Source: Cycas panzhihuaensis
Lineage: Eukaryota > Cycadophyta
Direction of reading: 5' to 3'
NCBI GenBank assembly: GCA_023213395.1
Contig: CM041465.1
Location: forward strand, 177,823,741-177,887,740
Length of the DNA: 64,000 bases
In this document: in pieces, positions 55,582 through 64,000 of the stretch
Layout: each line of letters starts with the position of its first letter
Numbering within the stretch: the stretch's first letter is position 1
The notes under the pieces: model-generated
Database searches by the model: none
What the model saw: the letters and a program-made list of their open reading frames with translations, nothing else
What the model was told of the DNA's origin: nothing
Made by a program: the position numbers and the translations under genes

Positions 55582-55707
55582 TTTTTGAAAAGTTGCTCTG
55601 GTATTAATCCTTTTTCCTTTGAAGCTTTCCTCAAATTGAGATAGATCTGCCAAGGGATCCACCCATGCAAAATAATATCTCCCAAAGAAACGCACTAAAA
55701 CTCCACC
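55582..55707 (-). pseudogene. Captured exon with PWWP-like sequence
   Basis: Forty-two codons without a stop read GGVLVRFFGRYYFAWVDPLA, then DLSQFEESFKGK and ATFQK. This resembles the second half of PWWP domains (VLV-FFG--FAW followed by an acidic F-x-F stretch and an F-x-A-x-EA helix). On the minus strand the segment is preceded by TTCAG at 55708-55712, a good splice acceptor. Downstream the frame shifts within A-rich sequence. A PWWP protein gene is the likely donor; the specific gene is not recognised. Confidence 0.45.
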
Positions 55708-55739
55708 CTGAATTCTTTAATTAACTACATTATTGTTCT

Positions 55740-55832
55740 CCCTTATTGTTCTTTCATCCACTGTTCTTTGATATCCTAAGGCCCTGATCTGCCAAAGTGT
55801 GACATCTTGATCGATGAACGACTCACCAGAGT
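55740..55832 (-). pseudogene. Captured exon, possibly the start of an SC35-like splicing factor
   Basis: A splice acceptor (TGTATTCAG) precedes this segment on the minus strand. From the ATG at 55803-55805 it reads MSHFGRSGP, stop, DIK, close to the N-terminus of plant SC35/SCL proteins, but the RNA-binding domain does not follow. In another frame it reads SFIDQDVTLWQIRALGYQ. Chance similarity cannot be excluded over so short a stretch. Confidence 0.3.
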
Positions 55833-56039
55833 CTGAATACAAAGCAAAATAAACATAATATAATGCAAAGCAAAGTAAATGGAATATAATACAAATAAAA
55901 AAAAGATAAAGGTGAACAAAGGCGCGGGCAACAGCTGCCATTTCCTTGTTTCACTTATATGTCATAGCTTGCATTCCCTGCTCACCGCTTCTCTTTCTTC
56001 ACTATTGCTGGAAGTTATTCCAAGTCTTTGCTTTACAGC

Positions 56040-56900
56040 CCTCCTCTTAGAGACATCGCAACAACTTTATGGGGTTGAGTGCATACTAGGGAGCCTTTCA
56101 AGGCAAAACCTGAGTCAACCATAAACTATACCAATTGAGTACTCTTTCCTAAACCAGTCTCTCCAATTAGGACCATTACCTGTTTCAAGTGGACCTGTTG
56201 AACAATATCCCATCTGCTGGAATACACAAGTAAAGCCGAGTCCAAGCGCTTGCACTCACGCAGAATGATATTGTGGAGTTGATGCCAAGTCCAACCCTTC
56301 TACAGTTTGAATAGGGGTCTTTCGTCGGCAGCGTTAATATCTAGGCCATATGCAAGCCCATCCCTTGTCCACCGTAACCGCAGTGCAACCGCCTCCGGAG
56401 GGTTTGCGGTGTAAGTGCATGCCGCTCCACCCAATTGCCTCTGATTTACAAGTAAGTTCACCATTCTTGATCGAAATCAAACCCTCTGGGGATGTGGTGG
56501 AACCTACCTGGCATGCTTCAGAAATGTCATGACCCTTCGTTCTGAACATCTCATGAATCCCAAGCGCCCTTAACGAAGGCACATCTATTTGTAATAAGGT
56601 AGACTTAGCCTCTGAATTAGAGTGCATGTATATTGAAATCCATGATAGACCCCTAATCATAGGAGATGACTGCGCCTCTAAGTCTCTACAAGTTGCTTAA
56701 CTGCTAAGCTAGCCGTAAGTGGTACGTTGTTGAGCTGGCTTCAAGTTAATTGGAAGACTCACAAAACCATCCATCTCTGTAAGCAACTGATTCAAGGCGG
56801 TGGCGCGCAGCTAGTGGCACCTTCAGATCTCTATCTACTCCACTCTAACAGCGCTTCATTCTGCTCCGCAGCAGCATATGTGTTCCCTGGAATGATTCAC
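56040..56900 (-). pseudogene. Captured fragment of a DEAH11/12-type ATP-dependent RNA helicase
   Basis: The minus strand reads HNIILRECKRLDSALLVYSS, then QVMVLIGETGLGKSTQLV, then FMVDSGFALKGSLVCTQPHK. This is the start of the helicase core of plant DEAH11/12-like proteins. The Walker A motif (56129-56164) should be GETGSGKS; the central Ser is Leu. The motif Ia region CTQPRK is CTQPHK. Further 5' (about 56785-56835) DLKVPLAARHRLES would suit the N-terminal region of the same protein. Beyond AMSL (near 56045) the frame is lost. Stops and frameshifts make it a fragment, not a gene. It lies antisense to the element. Confidence 0.72.
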
Positions 56901-56905
56901 GGTGG

Positions 56906-58450
56906 TATATATATTTATTCATTGATTAAGCCTGACTCTAACTCGCAATTATGGCGACGGCCTTTTAAACGTTTCATTTTTTTTAATAAAGTTAAAAAAT
57001 AAAATTTGATTGTATTAATACAATTTGAAATCTACGGTTTTAAACCCTAGCTCATTTCCCTCTAGCCCCTGGTCATACGAACATTACCACATGACCCTTA
57101 TCTCACCTCAAAAGGGGCTATTTCATTTTTTATAAAACTTTTCATTTTCGTTTTTTTTTTATTTTCATTTTTTCATAGGGTTATTGGCGTTTTATTGCCA
57201 TAATTCCTGACTGAGACATCAGTTTCTGACAAACCCACTTCCATTGGATCAAAAATTTTCTGTAGATCAATTTTGACTGGTCATATGACCAATTTGGTGC
57301 TGATTTGACCCTGTTTCAGTCGATTTAAAGTCGATCAGTCATTTTTTCAGTCTTTTTTAAACTTTTTATAAAATCACTTTTTGAACTGATTGTATTTTAT
57401 TACTGGGAAACTATTTTCTACCCGGATTTATTCTAAACTGATTTAAATTCAACAAACTTCATTACCCACTTTTTATTTTATTTTTTAGAATTCATTTTGA
57501 CCATTATTTTAATCATCGAAATTGACATTTTAGTGGTTTTTAGCATTTTTCTTAACATTTTACTATAAAGGTACCTGTTACTATTTCTGCTATAACTTTT
57601 TTGTTTGATATCTAAATTTAGTTTCGTTAGTTTTGTTAGGAAGCTGATTCAATTATCTTCAATCTTCCATAGTTTTTTATACATTTTAATATATTTTTAC
57701 TGATTTTCAAATCAATCAAAGTTAAGGTACTTAGTACCCTCAAATCTACTATTTTTACACATTTTTTATATATATTTCTCAAAATTTTTCAATTAAAAAC
57801 TTATTAAGCAACACTCTAAGATATATTTGATCTTTTTACATCATGATATAAAGTTTTATTGACATTTTTTATAAGTTTTTGAGCTCCCTACTATTGTTAG
57901 GCCTCAAAAGGAGGTCCATATATTTGAATCATTCAAACTTGACTTATAAAAACCCGTTTTTAAAACGGTCGATTTTTTTGGATTCGTACTTTATTTATAT
58001 TTATACTTATAAAGTTTCAGATCATTCTGATATTATTTAGTATATTTTTGAAGCTATTAAACTTAAGGTTGTCCTCTAACCCTTCTTTTAAAAAGTTTCT
58101 TCATACTCCTTATCTTTCAAAGTAAAATATACATATATTTTAATTTTTTTAGCATTATATATTATCATCAAGGCTATGGATTTATTGCATTGAGAATTTA
58201 TATTTATTCATTTGAAGAAAATCCAAAAGTTAAGGTCTTATTTCAGATTTTTATTACTAAAAGGATCTTTATTACATGCAAATTTGCTTATATATCCATC
58301 CTTTCCTTATTGTGCCTAGTCGATTAACTTTCTAAAGGGAATTACATTTCTTTTAAAGAGTATATTTAACATCATAACAAGTTTAGTCATTTATTGACCC
58401 TTTTGATTTACTAAAAGTATACTTTGTATATTCTAAAGTTTTTTTATAAC
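56906..58450 (+). other. Leader of TR-GAG B, second part
   Basis: Collinear with about 38640-40280 of element A, sharing ACTCGCAATNATGGCG, CCATTGGATCAAA and GACCAATTTGGTGC-type text. No coding sequence. Confidence 0.65.
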
Positions 58451-59200
58451 ATGGCACAATTACCTATATTTGATGGGCAAAATTTTTCAGAATGGCACAA
58501 GGTTATGAAGAATTATTTTATTGCACATAATCTATGGAAGTATTTACAACATGACTATGATGTTAGTATTAAGGAAAACATTAGAAAGGATAATGAAGCA
58601 TTAGGATTATTATTTTGTACTATTCATGATGATGTTTTTTCAAAGGTTTGTGAATTAACGACCTCTAAATCTATTTGGGATACATTAATTTCCACTTATG
58701 GGGGAGATACCCTCTTTGTATTTGATGATATTTTTGTTGAGCATATGAGATGTGGATGCACTGTGTGGATCATGATGATAAAACCAATGAAGATTCAGAT
58801 CAAATGCAGGACCAACTTGCTACATAAGGATTTGATCCTCCATTTGAGAGGGAGAATGAAAATGAATCCTATGACATAATGGAGAATGAATCTGATATGA
58901 CAAAAAAAGAATCTTATGATCTAAAAGTTGTTGACAGCATGCAGATTACAAAAGATAAAGTTCAAATTCAAATTTTTCTTAATGTTTAAGTTGACAAAGT
59001 TAAAATTGCATCTATACGTACATACTTAAATCAAGCATCATCTACTTACAGTTTCTTTGCATCACACCTTGGTAAAGAGATATATGTTGTAAGAAGGTTG
59101 AAGCATATTGATAAAGATCAAAATTTTAAAATTTTTTTCAAGTACAAGTTTCATAAGTTCAAGGATAAGATACAAGTGTTCATAATGACATTAAGGGGGA
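58451..59200 (+). pseudogene. TR-GAG B gag-like frame
   Basis: From ATG 58451 it reads MAQLPIFDGQNFSEWHKVMK, NLWKYLQHDYDVSIKENIRK, LGLLFCTIHDDVFSKVCEL and TSKSIWDTLISTYGGDTLF, a good copia-type gag N-terminal (UBN2/DUF4219-like) domain. A one-base frame change near 58755 follows; the original frame then gives HDDKTNEDSDQMQDQLAT, ENENESYDIMENE and the conserved end SIRTYLNQASSTYSFFAS and FFKYKFHKFK. It runs almost to the polypurine tract. Total about 245 codons. No zinc knuckle or protease. Confidence 0.82.
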
Positions 59201-59203
59201 GAA
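59191..59203 (+). other. Polypurine tract of TR-GAG B
   Basis: TTAAGGGGGAGAA directly precedes the 3' LTR. Confidence 0.85.
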
Positions 59204-59486
59204 TTTTGGAGTTAATTATCATCACTCCACTTAATTCAGGGGGTTGAGGAGTTTCCCTCCTCCTCCAAATTATAAATATTGAGGGGTGTGTAACCTTAGT
59301 GTCTTTAGACACCGCCTCCTTATTAGAAATTTGTACTGTTCTTTTCTACTATAATGGATTGAACAACAATGCTTTCATGGTTTATGCTATTGTGATTATG
59401 ATACATTGATGTATTGTTGCAATATTGATTTATGTGATTATTTGATATATGTTCTGCCCTATTCTCTTGTAACATTTTTTCCTATA
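59204..59486 (+). repeat. 3' LTR of TR-GAG B (internal deletion)
   Basis: Starts TTTTGGAGTT (TG mutated to TT). After CATCACTCCACT it jumps to TTCAGGGGGTTGAGG, omitting about 156 bp present in the 5' LTR. Ends TTTCCTATA. Confidence 0.92.
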
Positions 59487-59497
59487 GGGATGTAGAG

Positions 59498-59830
59498 TAT
59501 TGGGGTTAATATTCCTCACCTCACTCCTACCTTAGAAACATGTGAGTGCACACATATTAATGGTGAGTTAGGTAAGTTTATTTTAATGTTAAGTTGTGCA
59601 TTATTTTATATTTGTTTGAATTTTAGAGTTTGAGGAGGTTTCCCTCCTCCCTCATAACTATATATTCTTTGGTGTTCTAAACCCTGGTGTTCTTTAAAAC
59701 CACCTACTTTGGAATATTTGTATACTCTTCAACTAGGCTTAAATATAATGGTATATTTCAAATGCATTTTCAATATGGATTGAGATCAATGTTTACCTCC
59801 TCTACTCTACTCTCTGTTATATTTCCAATG
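59498..59830 (+). repeat. 5' LTR of TR-GAG C
   Basis: TATTGGGGTTAATATTCCTC parallels TGTTGGAGTTAATTATCATC of A and B. The GAGGAGGTTTCCCTCCTCCC block, the TATATATTC TATA-like box near 59662 and the end before TTTGGTATGAGAGC are all conserved in order. Confidence 0.8.
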
Positions 59831-59832
59831 TT

Positions 59833-59844
59833 TGGTATGAGAGC
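59833..59844 (+). other. Primer-binding site of TR-GAG C
   Basis: TGGTATGAGAGC, one mismatch to the iMet primer site. Confidence 0.85.
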
Positions 59845-61495
59845 GTAGATCTTAACCACCTATATCAGAGGGCTGATTTCACTTTACAGCAAGTAAATAC
59901 TTCATTATTTCATCAGTTTATAAAGTTTATTAATATTTCTATATAGATTTTTATTAATGTTTGGTTATTTTTGATATATATGATCTATTTAATCTATATT
60001 TCTTTATATTTTTATAGCCACAACGTATGCATTTATCCCAGTGATTATTTGGTGCAGTTATTTTGAGGTCTCATTTGATATTTTTTGAGATTTCAATCAT
60101 TTTTCATTACAATTTTTAAGGATTTTTCAAGTTCCTAAATTTTGGTAGGCTAGTGTGAGCTCCACCCTACTCTAAACCACATCAAGTGACCACTCATTAG
60201 ATTTATCCCTGAGTCTTCTACGCTCCAAAAAAGACAGTTCAAAAAATTGTTGCTCTTATGGTGAGTTATAGCTCCCGGAAGCCTAGTGTATCATGTTGTC
60301 TACTAAAACCCTATGTATTAAAGTTGCAATTAATTTGTTTGGCTTTGTTTCTCACTAGTGTTCTTTGAAACTTAGTAGCAAGGTATTTTTAAGCCTATAG
60401 AATATGTTTGTGACATTTTTTTATCTTTGGTTTAGTTGTACAGACCCTGCACCCTCTACAGTCTCCTGATCTTTAGCAGCTTATTCTCATCCTGTCTTTA
60501 TTCGTTTCTCGTGAAATTTCAAGGGAACCTAAGCATTAGTAAGACCAAGCCACCCCTCCATTTTTGTCAGGTTTTGTAGCCCCAATGAGAAGAAAAATCT
60601 CCCAGAGTGATCTTTATTTGTGTGCCCTTTATTTATGTCATTTTTCAATATTATATATTAAAAGGAGTTTTTACTGGATTCTCTTTGCAAATCTATGGCA
60701 CCTTGTTTAGATTAGTTTTTGATCAATTTCATGACTCTATGATCAATTTTTAACCTTTGTTCATCAACAGTAGCTCCACTGTCTGCTGTGTGACCTTTGT
60801 GTTCATTTTTTTCATCAAAAACTAATTTTTTTTAGTGTTTTTCAGTTGATCTCAAGTGTAAATCATCTTGCACCTATCCCAATATAGTTTTTGATTTATC
60901 TGTAACTGATCTCCATCATTTTTTATCAAAAAATTACCCTCAACTTTTCTATTCTCCATACGCCTCCATCCATAGTTTTATCATATTTTAACATATAAAA
61001 AATCTTTTTTTTTTAATATCTTTCAACTATCTTCAATATAGATCTGATACATGCTTTATAGCTGTGATTTCAATTAGTTTTTTTTTTTTTTTTCATATTT
61101 TTAAAATTAAAATAGATCTTGTATTTTTAATTAAGTAATATTTTCTTATTTGTTGACAAAACTCTAATATATGTATGCTCGTTATGTCTGGCTCTGAGTC
61201 TACTTTCTAATGCAACTGATGGTCTAAAATTTTATCCATTAGTTGCTAAGATATCATCTCTAGAGTGAAAGGGTCTCCTTTTGGAATCATAAACCGGTGT
61301 ATGTCTATTAAAAATTAATTATTTTATTTTATTTTATTTTATTTTTCTAAAGTTTAGATTTAATTAAGTTATATTTTATTATTTTTAAATTTTGAACATT
61401 TAATTTGGCATTAGCCCCCTTTGGGTCTAGCCCCCGGTCACATTTTGTCCCATATGACCATGTGTTTTGGCTGCTTTCAAAATTTATAAACTATT

Positions 61496-61548
<53 letters not shown>

Positions 61549-63357
61549 TAAAAATTTATATTCTATATTTGATAAATTGTTTAGTCCTAGGCCTCTTGGG
61601 CTCTTAGCTGCTAGTCTTATTGGATCTCACGTGACCCTGCTCTTATTAGTTGAGGGGCTTATTACTTTTCCTTTTAAATTTTTTATTTTATTAATACTCA
61701 AAGAGTATTGGTCACGTTTTTGCTATAATATTTTACTAGAGTGTCAATTTCTCACAAAGTCAGACTTATTGTTTCATATTTCAAAGATCTTTAGTCTGTT
61801 ACTATCTTTTATTCAATTTGAGTCTATTTTTGTATTATTTAACTCGGTCAAAGTTGACCTTCTTTTTTACTCTTATTTCACTTACCAAAAAGGGGTATGT
61901 TCATTGTTTATTCAATAACTTGACTATTATAGCTCTATTTTTCAAACTGTAAGAAACAACGAAAAATATTTTCAGAGCTCTATATATTAGAATTAGTTTC
62001 ATCTTATTTTGATACTACTTTGTAGGTGTTTAAAGCTCCTTAAGATAAGGTTTTCTTTCAACCATAATTAGGCATATTTTATAATATATTTTTAGCAAAA
62101 TTTTCATCCAAATTAATTCTATTTGAGTATTATTTGCTACTAATCAATTTCTTAAGGATATTTATTATTTCTATATAAGATTCAAGTTGATTTACAACTT
62201 TTAGTATCAGTTTTAGTTTCTTGAGGATCAAGAGGCCTATGTGGATTAATACGTTAAATCGATGCTACTTACCTTGACAATTTACTTTATTTTTACACTT
62301 TCATTTGAATATAGAATAATTTTTTGAGCTTATTAGATCATTTCAAGTATTATATCTTCTTGGAAATTTTAAGGTATACCTAGTTTATTTTTAATTTATA
62401 AAGAAACTTCTTGTGATTTGATTTATATTAGTATAAAGAATATTCTTTTTACATTTTAAAGTGATTTATTTAGCTTTAAAAGACCATTGGAAAGGGCATA
62501 GTGACAAGTTCTTTTATTCATTTTATGCTTCTAAGTTTATTTAACATTCTAAGATTTAAGAGCATTCAAATATTAAAGGTTCTATTGATTTATTATATCA
62601 TACTAGAGAAGGTGCATATAGTCTCTTATCTACTTTTACAAAGAGCATCTCAATTTGAAAGTTATTAGATTGTATATGATCATTCAAAGAACATATTTGA
62701 TTGAAAACACATTTATTTAAAAATTTATATTTCAAGCTTCTTTATATACTAGTAGAAGGCATATTTCAATTACTTTAAAGCCATTACATTTGAAATTTAA
62801 AAGGTACACAATAATGTATAGCCATAAACTTATTCTTTTGTGCTTTTAAGTATTTCAAAGCACACTCCATTAAGTATTTTATTTTTAAAATTTATATATT
62901 CATTATTACTTAAAAGGAACATAGTTTGAATATTATTTTCAATATAAGAGGATATTTACCTTAAATTCTTTAAGGAATCTCTTGGCTGATTAATTAATAA
63001 GCCATTTGAACATTGAAATAAATTGAAGTTTCATTTATTTAAGTTCTCTTTTTAGCTTCTTATTATTTAATCAAGGTTTAAAAAAGAAGTACATTTAGTT
63101 TGCTTTGAAAAGAAAACTTTCTACTTTACTCTATATATTTTTTTAAAGGAGCATTTGCCACTTTCAATTCAAAATGATATTTGATTACATGTTTGTTTCA
63201 TTTATAAAGAAACATTTATCTTACCTCATTCTTTCATGCTTTGAATAGTGAAATTTATTCTAAAGAATTATTTATTATTTGTTCATTTGAGGATTACTCT
63301 TATTATTTGTTGATTAATAATCATATTTTTTTATCATATACTAAAGTCTTTTATATA
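59845..63357 (+). other. Leader of TR-GAG C
   Basis: About 3.5 kb, T-rich, without coding hallmarks. It shares with A and B a block of type CCCCCGGTCACAT...CATATGACCA near 61430 and TTTTTGCTATAATATTTTACTAGAGTGTCAATTTC near 61718. Contains a TA microsatellite. The frame at 61577-61918 is not called. Confidence 0.6.
61499..61545. repeat. TA microsatellite
   Basis: A pure TA run of about 46 bp inside the leader of element C. Confidence 0.95.
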
Positions 63358-63873
63358 ATGGTAATAAATCTAAGTAATATAAGCTTTCTTATATTTGACA
63401 GAAATGATTTTCAACTATGGAGTACAATAATAAAAGCATACTTTATTGTAAATGACCTTTGGAAATATGTAAAAGATGGATATGAACCAAATATAAAAAA
63501 AGATATGAAAAATGACAATAAAGCCTTAGCACTATTGTTTTGTAGCATAGATAATAATATATTTTTTAATATTTGTGAAATGACCACAACCAAATATGTA
63601 TGGGATACATTAGAATTGATTTATAGGGTAAATACCTTAGAATTTAATATTACTAATTATATTGATGATGTTTTTCTTGTGAGGCAAATATTAGAGCAAG
63701 TGCATTTTGATGATAAAACTGATGTTATTTGTACTAATATAAATTTTAATAGAAGTAATTACTTTAATGTTGCATTTAGTGAGATGATATGTACCTTATA
63801 CTTGACTAGTGTAAAAGATAAATATCAAGATAAAGCTATCTATACTCATTCAAATCAAGCTACACCTACTTAG
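63358..63873 (+). CDS. TR-GAG C gag-like protein, least damaged copy
   Basis: An open frame begins at 63241; I prefer ATG 63358 because it aligns with the starts in A and B. It reads ISFLIFDRNDFQLWSTIIKA, NDLWKYVKDGYEPNIKKDMK, ALALLFCSIDNNIFFNICEM and TTTKYVWDTLELIYRVNTLE, the copia gag N-terminal plan. It stays open for 171 codons to a TAG at 63871, after which KPFKPHNIKK and FFKVFFKY-like residues continue the family's conserved end, so the TAG is probably a premature stop. No membrane segment, zinc knuckle or protease motif. Confidence 0.6.
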   Translation: MVINLSNISFLIFDRNDFQLWSTIIKAYFIVNDLWKYVKDGYEPNIKKDMKNDNKALALLFCSIDNNIFFNICEMTTTKYVWDTLELIYRVNTLEFNITNYIDDVFLVRQILEQVHFDDKTDVICTNINFNRSNYFNVAFSEMICTLYLTSVKDKYQDKAIYTHSNQATPT

Positions 63874-64000
63874 AAGCCATTTAAACCACATAATATTAAA
63901 AAGACACACTTTGTTGAAAGGATGATAAGAGAAGTTGTTGATTATATCAAGGATGATGATCAAGCTAAAGGATAAGTATTCAAAGTCTTTTTCAAGTACA

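Larger units (their letters stand above)
55140..56905 (-). other. Captured host segment inside TR-GAG B
   Basis: Absent from element A, which passes directly from matching sequence near 38400-38640 to the part matching 56910. Visibly richer in GC and CpG than everything around it (for example GGCGGTGGCGCGCAG, GCAACCGCCTCCGGAGG). The minus strand carries a DEAH helicase fragment and at least one further exon with a splice acceptor, so intron DNA was taken along. Borders are approximate. Confidence 0.75.
53729..59486 (+). mobile_element. TR-GAG element B carrying captured host-gene DNA
   Basis: 5' LTR 53729-54167, primer site 54170, leader, gag-like frame, polypurine tract about 59191-59203, 3' LTR 59204-59486, 5-bp target duplication. 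Its sequence runs collinear with element A except for an extra ~1.75 kb (about 55140-56905) containing host-gene fragments in antisense. The 3' LTR has lost about 156 bp. Like A, it has no protease, integrase or RT. Confidence 0.92.
59498..64000 (+). mobile_element. TR-GAG element C (diverged, runs off the window)
   Basis: LTR 59498-59830, primer site 59833, leader to 63357, gag-like frame from 63358. The 3' LTR lies beyond the window: the last bases (GTCTTTTTCAAGTACA) match the final ~70 bp before the polypurine tract of A and B. Diverged from A and B at the nucleotide level but identical in plan. Confidence 0.82.

Noticed and set aside
56334-56660. A 108-codon minus-strand open frame in the captured segment
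   Set aside because: Not called as a separate gene: it lies in a different frame from the adjoining helicase sequence and has no recognised similarity of its own. It may be intron or a shifted part of the helicase N-terminal region.

Overview
The window looks like AT-rich, repeat-dominated plant nuclear DNA. I find no intact host gene. Nearly all recognisable coding sequence belongs to decayed LTR retrotransposons (Ty3/gypsy and Ty1/copia), and most of their primer-binding sites match the plant initiator-Met tRNA (TGGTATCAGAGC and variants). Three observations suggest a large, heavily methylated seed-plant genome, perhaps gymnosperm-like: nested old elements, LTR pairs differing by roughly 6-8%, and stops or catalytic losses that are mostly C-to-T or G-to-A changes. 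The species cannot be named from this sequence.

Layout. 1-1430: 3' half of a chromovirus-like gypsy pol. 1745-3000: a second gypsy integrase plus pol tail. 3010-6787: no recognisable gene. 6788-7264: a 243-bp tandem duplication that runs straight into a compound microsatellite of about 7.5 kb (7262-14776; TA, TATG, CA and GA/CT). 14777-19816: an integrase-less gypsy element with microsatellite DNA touching both of its ends. 20370-20760: a lone RNase H pseudogene. 25140-25630 and 25610-28460: minus-strand LTR traces and a gypsy gag-pro-RT relic. 31558-42502: a complete but dead copia element with 248/247-bp LTRs and a 5-bp target duplication (AATAC). Inside its pol sits a second LTR element (36891-41477). 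45735-47885 and 48761-52850: two minus-strand copia relics. 53729-59486: a second copy of the nested element type, with target duplication GGGAT. 59498 to the end: a third, more diverged member.

The most interesting system is this three-member family of short LTR elements (called TR-GAG here for convenience). Each has LTRs, an iMet primer site, a leader of about 3 kb rich in AGATCT and, in the two complete members, a polypurine tract. The only coding sequence is a copia-type gag-like ORF close to the 3' LTR; no protease, integrase or RT was found. They are therefore probably non-autonomous. The middle member carries an extra segment of about 1.75 kb that is visibly richer in GC and CpG. It encodes, antisense to the element, pieces of host genes: a DEAH11/12-type RNA helicase with its P-loop, a probable PWWP-domain exon with a splice acceptor, and possibly the start of an SR splicing factor. 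This looks like gene capture by a non-autonomous LTR retrotransposon.
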